Assembly: GCF_027497215.1 (NCBI RefSeq)
Contig: NZ_CP114904.1
Location: 5,537,001-5,601,000 of the forward strand
Reading direction: 5' to 3'
DNA: 64,000 nt
Origin: Micromonospora sp. WMMD812
Lineage (GTDB): Bacteria > Actinomycetota > Actinomycetes > Mycobacteriales > Micromonosporaceae
Under the pieces are notes generated by a model. That model worked only from the letters and a program-made list of their open reading frames with translations, did no database searches and was not told the DNA's origin. Positions 25,430 to 33,562 of this stretch are shown piece by piece (the first letter of the stretch is position 1; every line of letters starts with the position of its first letter). The position numbers and the translations under genes were made by a program.

Positions 25430-26167
25430 TCACCCGGCCCGCGCGACGACCAGGAACTCGCCGTCGCCGGCGCCCACCGCCTCCCGGCCCCAGCCGCCGA
25501 AGAGGTGTTCGACGGCGAATCCGGCCGTCCGCAGCGAGTCGCGCAGCTCCGGTTCGGTACGGAAGCGCAGGGTGGCCGAGCTGAGCAGCTCCTCGCCGTC
25601 GGGGAAGACGTAGCGGTGGACGAAGCTGACGACATCGTTCACGACGGCCGTCACCTCGGTCCACGCCCGCACCGCGCGCCCGTCCGGCAACGTGACGCGG
25701 CGCCGGGAGTCGACCGCGTTCCACCGTTCCCAGCGGCGGTCCGCGGGATCGCGGCTGTCGAAGACCAGCCGGCCGCCGGTCACCAGCGCCCGACGGAGGT
25801 CGTCGAGGGTTGCCGCCCAGTCGGCGCCGGTGACGAGGAACTGCGCCACGTGGCTGGTCAGCACCGCCACGTCGTACGCCCCGCTCGGCAGTACGGCCGA
25901 GGTGCCCTCGATCCAGGTGACGCGGTCGGCGCCCGGCTTCGCGCGGGCGGCGGCGAGGGAGGCGCGGGCCGGGTCGACGCCGGTGACGGTATGGCCGTCC
26001 GCCGCCAGGGCGAGGGTCAGCCGGCCGGTCCCGCAGCCGAGGTCGAGCACCCGGGCTCCGGGTGTCTCGCCGACCACGGCGCGGAAGAAGTCGTCGTCCC
26101 GGCCCCACGGACACTCGGCGTCGTAGACGGTGACCAGCCGAGGGTCCTCGAACTCGCCGTGCCTCAT
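25430..26167 (-). CDS. SAM-dependent methyltransferase
   Basis: The 245-aa class I methyltransferase has motif I VLDLGCGTGRLTLALAADG, then TVTGVDPARASLAAARAKPG, the acidic AYDVAVLTSHVAQFLV and ALVTGGRLVFDSRDP. The C-terminal half is a beta-rich region (VTLPDGRAVRAWTEV, VSFVHRYVFPDGEELLSSATLRFRT). The substrate is unknown. The start is ATG at 26167. It lies between the ArsR/SRPBCC unit and a PH-domain gene, all on the same strand. Confidence 0.85.
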   Translation of the reverse strand: MRHGEFEDPRLVTVYDAECPWGRDDDFFRAVVGETPGARVLDLGCGTGRLTLALAADGHTVTGVDPARASLAAARAKPGADRVTWIEGTSAVLPSGAYDVAVLTSHVAQFLVTGADWAATLDDLRRALVTGGRLVFDSRDPADRRWERWNAVDSRRRVTLPDGRAVRAWTEVTAVVNDVVSFVHRYVFPDGEELLSSATLRFRTEPELRDSLRTAGFAVEHLFGGWGREAVGAGDGEFLVVARAG

Positions 26168-26232
26168 CCGCCCCCACCGGTGGGTGCCACGCCGCCGCCT
26201 CTCGTCCGCCCCGACGCGTGGCCCGGCCGCCG

Positions 26233-26595
26233 TCAGGAGATGTAGTGGAGGATCACATTGTGGACGTGGTGGCTCTTCTGCGCGCCACGGAATTCCACCT
26301 CGTAGGTGTGCGTGCCGACGTGGATGGCGATCGCGCCGGTGGAGAAGAACGAGCCGCCCCACGACTTGTTGCTGACCACGCTCACGCTGGTGATCTTCGA
26401 GTACGGGATGCTGGTGATCGCGTACCGCTTGCCGATGAACGAGCGGTCCTGGATGATCACGCGGCGGTCGGTGACGCCGATGAACCCGGTGCCGGTGCCG
26501 ACCGCGTCGTAGACGGCGATGATCTGCTCCCCGTCCAGCAGCCCGGACTGGATCTGCTGGAGCTGCTCCTTGCGGTCATAGGTCGCGTTGGCCAT
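26233..26595 (-). CDS. Bacterial PH-domain protein
   Basis: The 120-aa protein is a single pleckstrin-homology-like domain: LDGEQIIAVYDAVGTGTGFIGVTDRRVIIQDRS, KRYAITSIPYSKITSVSVV and GAIAIHVGTHTYEVEFRG. Proteins of this kind (YokE/bPH type) form soluble rings; their ligands are poorly known. ATG at 26595 follows TACCGT by seven bases on the minus strand, so it is leaderless with its own promoter inside the end of the LysR gene. Confidence 0.82.
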   Translation of the reverse strand: MANATYDRKEQLQQIQSGLLDGEQIIAVYDAVGTGTGFIGVTDRRVIIQDRSFIGKRYAITSIPYSKITSVSVVSNKSWGGSFFSTGAIAIHVGTHTYEVEFRGAQKSHHVHNVILHYIS

Positions 26596-26600
26596 GCGCC

Positions 26601-27527
26601 TCACGGTAGGTGGGATGCGCCAGCGGTCCGGATCGGCGCCGGCGGGCGTACGACCGAATCGCCGGCGGCCCGGACGAACTCGCGGACCCGGGCCGTGGTG
26701 TTGGTCTCCAGCCAGACCGGCCCGCGCTGGATGGGTGGAGCGTCGTGGATCGGCACGTACGCGACGTCCGGGCGGGGGTAGTAGCGCCGGGTGTGCTCGC
26801 CGACCGGGAGGACCCCGCGGCCCAGCGCCACGAGCGACAGCATCTCGGAGAACGTGTTGCCGGCCGGTCCGCGCGGCACCGGGCGACCGGACGGGGTGTG
26901 CTCCGGCGTGCGGTCCCGCTTGAACCCGAGCGAGGTCGCCGCCGGATACTGCACCACCGGGTGGTCGGCCAGCACCTCCAGGGAGACCGACTCGGCGGCG
27001 GCCAGCGGGTGCCCGGCCGGCACGGCCAGCGCCCGACCCTCCGTGAGCAGCACCGGCCCGGTCGCCATGCCGTCGAAGGGGTACGCGGCGATGAGCACGT
27101 CGACCGACCCGTCGAGCAGGCTCGGCCGGGAGTTGAACAGCTGCACCTCGCGTACCTCGACCTCACAGTCGGGGTGGCGCTCGGTGAACAGGGCGACGGC
27201 CCTGAGCAGCACGGGGGCCGTCCACTCGCCGAGGAACGCCACCCGCAACGTCCCGGTCAGCCCCCGGCCGGCGTCCACCGCCCGCGCGACCGCCTCGTCG
27301 ATCCCGGCGACCAGCGGCCGGAGATCGTCGGCGAGCTGCTGGCCGATCGGGGTGAGCCGGACGACCCGGCTGGTCCGCGCGAAGAGCGGGGCGCCGATCC
27401 GGCGCTCCAGCCGCTTGATCACGTGACTGACCCGGCCGGTCGTCACCCGCAGCCGCTCGGCGGTCCGCCCGAAGTGCAGCTCGTCGGCGAGGGTCAGGAA
27501 GGTCTCGACCTCGTACCGCTCCAGCAT
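26601..27527 (-). CDS. LysR-family transcriptional regulator
   Basis: This 308-aa regulator has an N-terminal winged HTH (residues 1-60: FLTLADELHFGRTAERLRVTTGRVSHVIKRLERRIGAPLFARTSRVVRLTPIG) and a periplasmic-binding-like effector domain (LTGTLRVAFLGEWTAP, DVLIAAYPFD, LVALGRGVLPVGEHTRRYYPRPDVAYVPIHD). It is divergent from the DUF1801/VOC pair, which is the likely target. The 112-bp gap contains a perfect CGTTGA-N7-TCAACG operator. The effector is unknown. Confidence 0.9.
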   Translation of the reverse strand: MLERYEVETFLTLADELHFGRTAERLRVTTGRVSHVIKRLERRIGAPLFARTSRVVRLTPIGQQLADDLRPLVAGIDEAVARAVDAGRGLTGTLRVAFLGEWTAPVLLRAVALFTERHPDCEVEVREVQLFNSRPSLLDGSVDVLIAAYPFDGMATGPVLLTEGRALAVPAGHPLAAAESVSLEVLADHPVVQYPAATSLGFKRDRTPEHTPSGRPVPRGPAGNTFSEMLSLVALGRGVLPVGEHTRRYYPRPDVAYVPIHDAPPIQRGPVWLETNTTARVREFVRAAGDSVVRPPAPIRTAGASHLP

Positions 27528-27540
27528 TCCGTCGTCCCGT

Positions 27541-27565
27541 CGTTGAGCCAGGGTCAACGATCGTA
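27541..27565. promoter_or_regulatory. LysR operator and promoter
   Basis: CGTTGAgccagggTCAACG (27541-27559) is a perfect inverted repeat of the LysR T-N-A type. On the minus strand TACGAT (27565-27560) abuts it, so lysR transcription would start inside the operator, the classic autorepression layout. Confidence 0.6.
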
Positions 27566-27639
27566 GCCCGATCGCGTCTTGGTCCGCCTCGCCGCCCGGC
27601 GGATCGTGGAGCCGTACCCGAGCGAGAGGCACGCACATC

Positions 27640-27999
27640 ATGAGCAGCACCATCGACGACTACCTGGCCGACCTCGACCCGCCGCTGCGGGAGATCGGCG
27701 AGAAGCTCCGGCCGGTCATCGACGAGGCCCTGCCCGGCGCCGCCGCCGCGATGTGGCACGGCCATCCGGTCTGGGGCCTCGGCGACAAGCCGGGCCAGCG
27801 GCCGGTCTGCCTGGTCAAGGCGTACGGCGCGTACGTCACCTTCGGGTTGTGGCGCGGGCAGGAGGTCGCCGACCCGGCCGGGCGGCTGACCCCGGGCGCC
27901 CGGCGGATGGCCTCGGTCAAGCTGCGTACCGTCGCCGACGTCGACCCGGCGCTCGTCACCGACTGGCTGCGTCAGGCGCGCGACCTGGAGGAGCGGTGA
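27640..27999 (+). CDS. DUF1801 (YdhG/CyaY-like fold) protein
   Basis: This 119-aa protein matches the DUF1801 family: IDDYLADLDPPLREIGEKLRPVIDEALPGAAAAMWHGHPVWGLGDKPGQRPVCLVKAYGAYVTFGLWRG, with the frataxin-like sheet and the usual C-terminal VKLRTVADVDPALVTDWLRQA. The function of the family is unknown. A GAGAGG ribosome site precedes the ATG. It overlaps the next gene (GTGA), so it is coupled to a glyoxalase-fold protein. Confidence 0.85.
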   Translation: MSSTIDDYLADLDPPLREIGEKLRPVIDEALPGAAAAMWHGHPVWGLGDKPGQRPVCLVKAYGAYVTFGLWRGQEVADPAGRLTPGARRMASVKLRTVADVDPALVTDWLRQARDLEER

Positions 28000-28391
28000 G
28001 CAGCGTGCGGGTCATCGGATTCGACCACCTGGTGCTCAACGTGGCCGACGTCGAACGGTCGCTGGACTTCTACTGTGGCCGCCTCGGCCTGGCGCCGGTC
28101 CGGGTCGACGAGTGGCGTGCCGGCCGGGTGCCGTTCCCCTCCGTACGCGCCAGCGCGGACACCATCATCGACCTGGTCCGCCGGGAGCGGGGTGAGTCGA
28201 ACGTCGACCACTTCTGCCTCGTGGTCGCGCCGCTGGACTGGGCGGCGGTGGTCGACTCCGGGCGCTTCACGGTGCTGGAGGGGCCGGTCGGCCGGTTCGG
28301 CGCGCGGGGTTCCGCCACCTCGATCTACGTCCGCGACCCGGACGGCAACTCCGTCGAGCTTCGCTGGTATCCCCAGGACGCCGATGGTTGA
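27996..28391 (+). CDS. VOC/glyoxalase-fold protein
   Basis: The 131-aa protein has the vicinal oxygen chelate fold: VIGFDHLVLNVADVERSLDFYCGRLGLAPVRVDE, NVDHFCLVVAP and SIYVRDPDGNSVELRWYP. The metal ligands H (FDHLVLNV), H (VDHFCLVV) and E (SVELRW) are all present, so it may be an active dioxygenase, lyase or resistance protein. The GTG start overlaps the upstream gene by 4 bp. The stop codon lies inside the first unit of a 19-bp tandem repeat. Confidence 0.85.
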   Translation: MSSVRVIGFDHLVLNVADVERSLDFYCGRLGLAPVRVDEWRAGRVPFPSVRASADTIIDLVRRERGESNVDHFCLVVAPLDWAAVVDSGRFTVLEGPVGRFGARGSATSIYVRDPDGNSVELRWYPQDADG

Positions 28392-28465
28392 GCCGGACGG
28401 GAACGGCTGAGCCGGACGGGAACGGCTGAGCCGGACGGGAACGGCTGAGCCGGACGGGAACAGCT
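28390..28465 (+). repeat. 19-bp tandem repeat, four units
   Basis: GAGCCGGACGGGAACGGCT is repeated four times head to tail (28390, 28409, 28428, 28447); only the last unit has one change (AACAGCT). The first unit contains the stop codon of the VOC gene. Each unit can pair internally (AGCCG/CGGCT), so transcripts would form small hairpins. Confidence 0.9.
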
Positions 28466-28508
28466 GGGCGAGGCGCGGGCCACGGCGCCCGTCCGGCCCG
28501 TCCGGCCG

Positions 28509-28814
28509 TCAGGATGTGGTGACCGCCCGGTAGGCGTCCTCGATCCGAGCCGCGAGCAGGACCTCGCCCTCGGTCAACGGGCTGTTGCCGTGGCCGACCC
28601 GGATCTGGGTCTGGTCGGCCTGGCGGCTGATCTCCGGGCGCAGGTGCAGGGCGTCCGCGACCACCTTCACCCGCTCGGTGAGCGCGGCGTGCTGGCTGTC
28701 GTCGATCCGGAGGGTCCGTCGGATCTGCTCACCCTCCCTGGTCCATCCGGAGAGCAGAGTCAGCGCGTCGGAGAGGTAGTCCTGCTTCGCTCGGCCGTTG
28801 AACAGCGCACGCAT
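28509..28814 (-). CDS. Pterin-carbinolamine dehydratase-like protein, degenerate motif
   Basis: The 101-aa protein resembles 4a-hydroxytetrahydrobiopterin dehydratase: DALTLLSGWTREGEQIRRTLRI, then ADALHLRPEISRQADQTQIRVG, then LTEGEVLLAARIEDAYRAV. The family's [EDKH]-HHP-x(3)-Y-N motif is altered to HLRPEIS, so one histidine and the Tyr are missing. It may be non-catalytic. The ATG at 28814 has a GGGAGG ribosome site. No phenylalanine hydroxylase gene is nearby. Confidence 0.7.
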   Translation of the reverse strand: MRALFNGRAKQDYLSDALTLLSGWTREGEQIRRTLRIDDSQHAALTERVKVVADALHLRPEISRQADQTQIRVGHGNSPLTEGEVLLAARIEDAYRAVTTS

Positions 28815-28999
28815 CACCGCACCTCCCAGGCGCCGTTCCCGGCTTGTGGCCAAATCGTCGCCATCCCGTGTCTTGTCGGTGGCCCCTAGTCTTGCCGCCG
28901 TACGCCGCGTGTGTCCACGCCCACACTTCCGGGTTCTCCTGACCTAAGCGGCCGGTTACGGTACCCAAACCGCCGATTGATCTGGCACGCTGGACGGCC

Positions 29000-29440
29000 G
29001 TGCGAACCGAACGGGCGAACAGCGGCGGGCAGCCGCCGCGACGGGATCTCAAGGTGATCGTCGGCGCGGCGATCATCCGCGACGGGCGGGTGCTGGCCTG
29101 TGCGCGGTCCGCCCCGCCCGAGGTCGCGGGCATGTGGGAGTTTCCCGGCGGGAAGGTCGAGCCGGGGGAGTCCGAGACCGACGCGCTGGTCCGTGAGTGC
29201 GCCGAGGAGCTGGCCGTACGCGTGGAGATCGGCGATCGGGTCGGCCGCAACGTGAAGATGGCCCACGGCCGCTCGGTGCTGAAGGTGTACGCCGCGCGCC
29301 TGCTCGACGACGACCAGCCCCAGCCGCTGGAGCACTCGGCGCTGCGCTGGCTCTCCGCCGCCGAGCTGGACTCGGTCACCTGGCTGCCCGCCGACGCCCC
29401 CATCGTCGCCGCCCTGCGCCCCCTCCTGACGGCCGGCTGA
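29000..29440 (+). CDS. MutT-like Nudix hydrolase
   Basis: This 146-aa protein is a Nudix pyrophosphohydrolase of the MutT/8-oxo-dGTPase group: VIVGAAIIRDGRVLACARSAPPEVAGMWEFPGGKVEPGE, with the full Nudix box starting at Gly51 (GKVEPGESETDALVRECAEEL). The C-terminal LEHSALRWLSAAELDSVTWLPADAPIV matches the MutT nucleotide pocket. It cleans oxidised nucleotides from the pool. GTG at 29000 follows a CACGCT box by eight bases. Confidence 0.88.
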   Translation: MRTERANSGGQPPRRDLKVIVGAAIIRDGRVLACARSAPPEVAGMWEFPGGKVEPGESETDALVRECAEELAVRVEIGDRVGRNVKMAHGRSVLKVYAARLLDDDQPQPLEHSALRWLSAAELDSVTWLPADAPIVAALRPLLTAG

Positions 29441-29467
29441 CCGCACGCCAAGGCCCACCGCCGTCAG

Positions 29468-29528
29468 GTTGATCATGAAGTTGTTGCCGCGACACGCCGG
29501 GCGTGGCGGCGACAACTTCATGATCAAC
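29468..29528 (+). repeat. Palindromic element, copy B
   Basis: A 61-bp palindrome lies between the converging mutT and sdhB genes: GTTGATCATGAAGTTGTTG ... CGACAACTTCATGATCAAC. The only arm mismatch (T opposite G) becomes a G-U pair in RNA read from the plus strand. It could end mutT transcription, but the same sequence recurs elsewhere, so it is listed as a repeat. Confidence 0.85.
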
Positions 29529-29628
29529 CGTACGGGGCGCGGCGTGGTCGCGGGCGAGACGGACACCGGGCCGGAAACGGGACGAGGGCCGACGGCTGTC
29601 GCCGTGGCCCCCGTCATCGTCGACGTGG

Positions 29629-30693
29629 TCAGTGCTTGTCCTGCTCCGGGTGGGCGAAGTTCAGGTGCTCCGGGGGCAGCGGGAACGTGACGTCGTCGCC
29701 GAACGGCGACGGCGCGGCGGCCCGGTCGAAGGTGAGCTCCGTGAGCGGAAGCTTGCCCCGCTCGTCCACGGCGGGTGCGGTCGGGTGCGGCACCTCGCGG
29801 TGCCAGTTGACCCCGCTCTGCGCCTGCGCCTCGGCCTGAGGGTCATGCGATGCGCCCGCGTGCGAGTGCACCCCGCCGTGGCCGGCCGGGGCGGTCACCG
29901 GGCCGGCGGCCCGGGCACTGGACATGCTGGTCTGGGGCGTCTCACCCCGTCGGAAGATCTTGCTACCAAGCCACACAAGGGGATCGTACCTGCGGTCGAC
30001 GACCCGTTCCTTCATGGGGATGATCCCGTTGTCGGTGATCTTGATGTGCTCGGGGCAGACCTCGGTGCAGCACTTGGTGATGTTGCAGTAGCCGAGGCCC
30101 ATGTCCGACTGCGCGTACTCCTTGCGGTCGGTCCGGGCATCCAGCGGGTGCATGTCCAGCTCCGAGGCGCGGATGAAGAACCGCGGCCCGGAGAAGGCCG
30201 GCTTGTTCTCCTCGTGGTCCCGGATCACGTGACACACGTTCTGGCAGAGGAAGCACTCGATGCACTTGCGGAACTCCTGCGAGCGCTCCACGTCGACCTG
30301 CTGCATCCGGTAGTCCCCGGGCGCGACGTCCGCCGGTGGCGCGAAGGCCGGCGTCTCCCGGGCCTTCTCGTAGTTGAAGGAGACGTCCGTGACCAGGTCC
30401 CGGATGACCGGGAAGGTGCGCAGCGGCGTGACCGTGACCGTCTCGTCCTCCTCGAAGGTGGACATCCGGGTCATGCAGCCGAGCCGCGGCTTGCCGTTGA
30501 TCTCCATCGAGCAGGAGCCGCACTTGCCTGCCTTGCAGTTCCACCGGCAGGCCAGGTCGGGCGCGTCGGTGGCCTGGAGACGGTGGATGACGTCGAGGAC
30601 GACCTCGCCCTCGTTCACCTCGACCGTGTAGTCCTGCAGGTCGCCACCGGACTCGTCGCCCCGCCAGATGCGGAACTGCCTCTTGGTCCCCAT
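29629..30693 (-). CDS. sdhB: Succinate dehydrogenase iron-sulfur subunit with long C-terminal extension
   Basis: This 354-aa subunit carries electrons from FAD to the membrane. The [2Fe-2S] ligands are in CRWNCKAGKCGSC and LGC, the [4Fe-4S] ligands in CIECFLCQNVC, and the [3Fe-4S] ligands in YCNITKCCTEVCP. The family is usually about 250 aa. Here roughly 100 extra residues follow the clusters, rich in His, Pro and Ala (GHGGVHSHAGASH). The start overlaps the sdhA stop (TGATG). The order sdhC-sdhA-sdhB fits the Sdh1-type complex of mycobacteria. Confidence 0.95.
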   Translation of the reverse strand: MGTKRQFRIWRGDESGGDLQDYTVEVNEGEVVLDVIHRLQATDAPDLACRWNCKAGKCGSCSMEINGKPRLGCMTRMSTFEEDETVTVTPLRTFPVIRDLVTDVSFNYEKARETPAFAPPADVAPGDYRMQQVDVERSQEFRKCIECFLCQNVCHVIRDHEENKPAFSGPRFFIRASELDMHPLDARTDRKEYAQSDMGLGYCNITKCCTEVCPEHIKITDNGIIPMKERVVDRRYDPLVWLGSKIFRRGETPQTSMSSARAAGPVTAPAGHGGVHSHAGASHDPQAEAQAQSGVNWHREVPHPTAPAVDERGKLPLTELTFDRAAAPSPFGDDVTFPLPPEHLNFAHPEQDKH

Positions 30694-32609
30694 CAGTTGC
30701 CCGCCTCCTCGGTGAGGGCGTCGAACTCCGCGAGCTCCTCGTCCGTCAGGTACTTGCCCAGCTCGGTGCGGTCGAACAGCTTGATCAGCTCCGGGCGCAT
30801 CTTCGGCAGCGGCTTACGAGCCAGCCGGACCGTGTCGCCCTCCAGCGAGCAGACCAGGTTCACCCGGCGCCACTGCGGGTCCATGGCCGGGAAGTCCTCC
30901 CGGGTGTGCCCGCCGCGGGACTCCCGCCGCTCCAGCGCCGCCTTCGCGGTGCACTCCGAGACCACCAGCATGTTGCGCAGGTCCAGCGCGAGGTGCCAGC
31001 CCGGGTTGTAGCGCCGCCCGCCGGCCGCGCTGACCTTGGCCACGCGCTCGCGCAGCTCGGCGAGTCGGACCAGGGAGTCCGCCAGCTCGCCCTCCCGACG
31101 GATGATCCCGACCAGATCTCCCATGACCGCCTGGAGGTCCTGCTGCAGGGTGTACGGGTTCTCGCCGGTGTCCCGCTGCAGCGGCGCCAGCGCGGTCTCC
31201 ACCGCGGCCTCGACGGCCTGCACGGCCACGGTGGGCCGGGCGGCGAGGCTGTCGGCGTACGAGGCGGCGTGGCCGCCCGCGCGCTTGCCGAAGACCAGCA
31301 GGTCGGAGAGGGAGTTGCCGCCGAGCCGGTTGGAGCCGTGCATGCCGCCGGAGACCTCGCCCGCGGCGAAGAGCCCCTGGACGTGGCCGAACGCGGCCCC
31401 GCTGTCCGGGTCCACCTCAACGCCGCCCATCACGTAGTGGCAGGTCGGGCCGACCTCCATCGGCTCGGCGGTGATGTCGACGTCGGCCAGCTCCTTGAAC
31501 TGGTGGTACATCGAGGGGAGCCGGCGGCGGATCTCGTCGGCCGACTTGCGGCTCGCGATGTCCAGGAAGACGCCGCCCGCGGGGGTGCCGCGACCGGCCT
31601 TGACCTCGCTGTTGATCGCCCGGGCCACCTCGTCACGGGGCAGCAGCTCCGGCGGGCGGCGGTTGTTGTCCGGGTCGGTGTACCAGCGGTCCGCCTCCTC
31701 CTCGGTCTCCGCGTACTGCTTGCGGAAGACGTCGGGGACGTAGTCGAACATGAACCGCTTGCCCTCGGAGTTCTTCAGCACCCCGCCGTCACCGCGGACC
31801 GACTCGGTGACCAGGATGCCCTTCACCGAGGGCGGCCAGACCATGCCGGTCGGGTGGAACTGGAGGAACTCCATGTTTATCAGCGTCGCCCCGGCGCGCA
31901 GCGCGAGCGCGTGACCGTCCCCGGTGTACTCCCACGAGTTCGAGGTGACCTTGTAGGACCGGCCGACGCCGCCGGTGGCCAACACCACCGCGGGCGCCTC
32001 GAAGAGGACGAACTCGCCGGACTCCCGGTAGTAGCCGAACGCGCCGGCGATCCGGTCGCCGTCGAGCAACAGTTCGGTGATGGTGGTCTCGGCGAAGACC
32101 CGGATCCGCGCGTCGTACGAGCCGAACTCGCGCTTGTCCTCCTGCTGGAGGGAGACGATCTTTTGCTGCAGGGTCCGGATCAGCTCCAGGCCGGTGCGGT
32201 CGCCGACGTGGGCCAGCCGCGGGTACTCGTGGCCGCCGAAATTGCGCTGGGAGATCTTGCCGTCCTTGGTGCGGTCGAAGAGCGCACCGTACGTCTCCAG
32301 CTCCCAGATCCGCTGCGGCGACTCCTTCGCGTGCAGCTCGGCCATCCGGAAGTTGTTCAGGAACTTGCCGCCGCGCATCGTGTCGCGGAAGTGCACCTGC
32401 CAGCTGTCGCGGCTGTTCACGTTCCCCATCGCGGCGGCGGCGCCGCCCTCGGCCATCACCGTGTGGGCCTTGCCGAAGAGCGACTTCGAGATGATCGCGG
32501 TCTTCTTGCCGGCGAGCCGGGCCTCGATCGCCGCGCGCAGGCCGGCGCCGCCCGCGCCGATCACGACGACGTCGTAGTGGTGTCGTTCGATTCGAGTGGT
32601 AGTGGTCAT
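30693..32609 (-). CDS. sdhA: Succinate dehydrogenase flavoprotein subunit
   Basis: This 638-aa flavoprotein oxidises succinate. It has the dinucleotide-binding VVIGAGGAGLRAAIEARLAG, the FAD-linking histidine in KAHTVMAEGG, the substrate-site segments EFLQFHPTG and TCHYVMGGVEVD, and the C-terminal NLVCSLEGDTV. ATG at 32609 lies 11 bp after the sdhC stop. Length and sequence style match Sdh1-type SdhA, about 640 aa. It works with SdhB and SdhC at the inner face of the cell membrane. Confidence 0.96.
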   Translation of the reverse strand: MTTTTRIERHHYDVVVIGAGGAGLRAAIEARLAGKKTAIISKSLFGKAHTVMAEGGAAAAMGNVNSRDSWQVHFRDTMRGGKFLNNFRMAELHAKESPQRIWELETYGALFDRTKDGKISQRNFGGHEYPRLAHVGDRTGLELIRTLQQKIVSLQQEDKREFGSYDARIRVFAETTITELLLDGDRIAGAFGYYRESGEFVLFEAPAVVLATGGVGRSYKVTSNSWEYTGDGHALALRAGATLINMEFLQFHPTGMVWPPSVKGILVTESVRGDGGVLKNSEGKRFMFDYVPDVFRKQYAETEEEADRWYTDPDNNRRPPELLPRDEVARAINSEVKAGRGTPAGGVFLDIASRKSADEIRRRLPSMYHQFKELADVDITAEPMEVGPTCHYVMGGVEVDPDSGAAFGHVQGLFAAGEVSGGMHGSNRLGGNSLSDLLVFGKRAGGHAASYADSLAARPTVAVQAVEAAVETALAPLQRDTGENPYTLQQDLQAVMGDLVGIIRREGELADSLVRLAELRERVAKVSAAGGRRYNPGWHLALDLRNMLVVSECTAKAALERRESRGGHTREDFPAMDPQWRRVNLVCSLEGDTVRLARKPLPKMRPELIKLFDRTELGKYLTDEELAEFDALTEEAGN

Positions 32610-32620
32610 GTCCAGGCCCT

Positions 32621-33427
32621 CTAGTTGATGAACCGCAGGTCGGGGAACCACTCGGCTGCGACCGCCATGATGTAGAAGTCGGTCAGCGCCAGGGTGCCGA
32701 GGGTGATCCAGGCCAGCTGCATGTGCCGGACGTTCAGCCAGGAGACAAGCGTCCAGGCCCGGTAGCGCACCGGGTGCTTGGAGAAGTGCTTCAGCCGGCC
32801 GCCGATGATGTGCCGGCAGGAGTGGCAGGAGATCGTGTACGCCCAGAGCATCACCACGTTGGCGATCAGGATGAGGTTGCCCAGCCCGAACCCGAAGCCC
32901 TCGGGGGAGTGGAAGGCGAGGATCGCGTCGTACGTGTTGATCAGCGAGATGATCGCGGCGGCGTAGAAGAAGTAGCGGTGCAGGTTCTGCCCGAGCAGCG
33001 GAACCCGGGTCTCCCCGCTGTAGGAGGCGTGGCCGTCCGGGACGGCGCAGGCCGGCGGCGACAGCCAGAACGACCGGTAGTACGCCTTGCGGTAGTAGTA
33101 GCAGGTGAGCCGGAAAAGCAGCAGGAACGGCAGGGTCAGCGCGGCGTCCGGGATGATCCACCAGCCGGGCAGGAACTGTCCGAAGTGCGAGGCGTTCTCG
33201 ACGCACCGGTCAGTGATGCACGGGGAGTAGAACGGGGTCAGGTAGTGGTAGGCGTCCACCCAGTACCACTTGTGCATGAAGACCCGGACCGTCGCGTACG
33301 CGACCCAGGCGGTGAGCCCGACGACGGTGATCAGTGGAGCGAACCACCAGCGGTCGGTGCGCAACGTCTTCGCCGCGATGGCGGCGCGCGCCCGCGCTCC
33401 CCGCGGTCTCGTTGCCGTTGATGTCAT
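32621..33427 (-). CDS. sdhC: Succinate dehydrogenase membrane subunit
   Basis: This 268-aa membrane protein is the single large anchor of Sdh1-type complexes. It has about five helices (WWFAPLITVVGLTAWVAYATV, GWWIIPDAALTLPFLLLFRL, YFFYAAAIISLINTYDAI, LGNLILIANVVMLWAYTI, LAWITLGTLALTDFYIMAV). Histidines in HRYFFY, SCHSCRHIIGG and NVRHMQLAW are candidate haem or quinone ligands. ATG at 33427 has a GAGGAG ribosome site ten bases upstream. It is first in the sdhCAB operon. Confidence 0.9.
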   Translation of the reverse strand: MTSTATRPRGARARAAIAAKTLRTDRWWFAPLITVVGLTAWVAYATVRVFMHKWYWVDAYHYLTPFYSPCITDRCVENASHFGQFLPGWWIIPDAALTLPFLLLFRLTCYYYRKAYYRSFWLSPPACAVPDGHASYSGETRVPLLGQNLHRYFFYAAAIISLINTYDAILAFHSPEGFGFGLGNLILIANVVMLWAYTISCHSCRHIIGGRLKHFSKHPVRYRAWTLVSWLNVRHMQLAWITLGTLALTDFYIMAVAAEWFPDLRFIN

Positions 33428-33562
33428 TTCGAGTTGTCTCCTCGACGGGCCCGCACGAGCGGGCGGCTCTTTCCTCCGGTCGGCACGCGGAAGGCGAACC
33501 CGCACCCGCTTGCCACGTCATGCGCACACCAACGACCGCACCGGGCGTACCGGCGCAGCTAA

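Noticed and set aside
28390..28465. Tandem repeat considered as a CRISPR array
   Set aside because: Units are contiguous with no spacers and no cas genes are nearby.
29468..29528. Palindromes considered as complete insertion sequences
   Set aside because: They are about 60 bp with no transposase gene or obvious target-site duplication.
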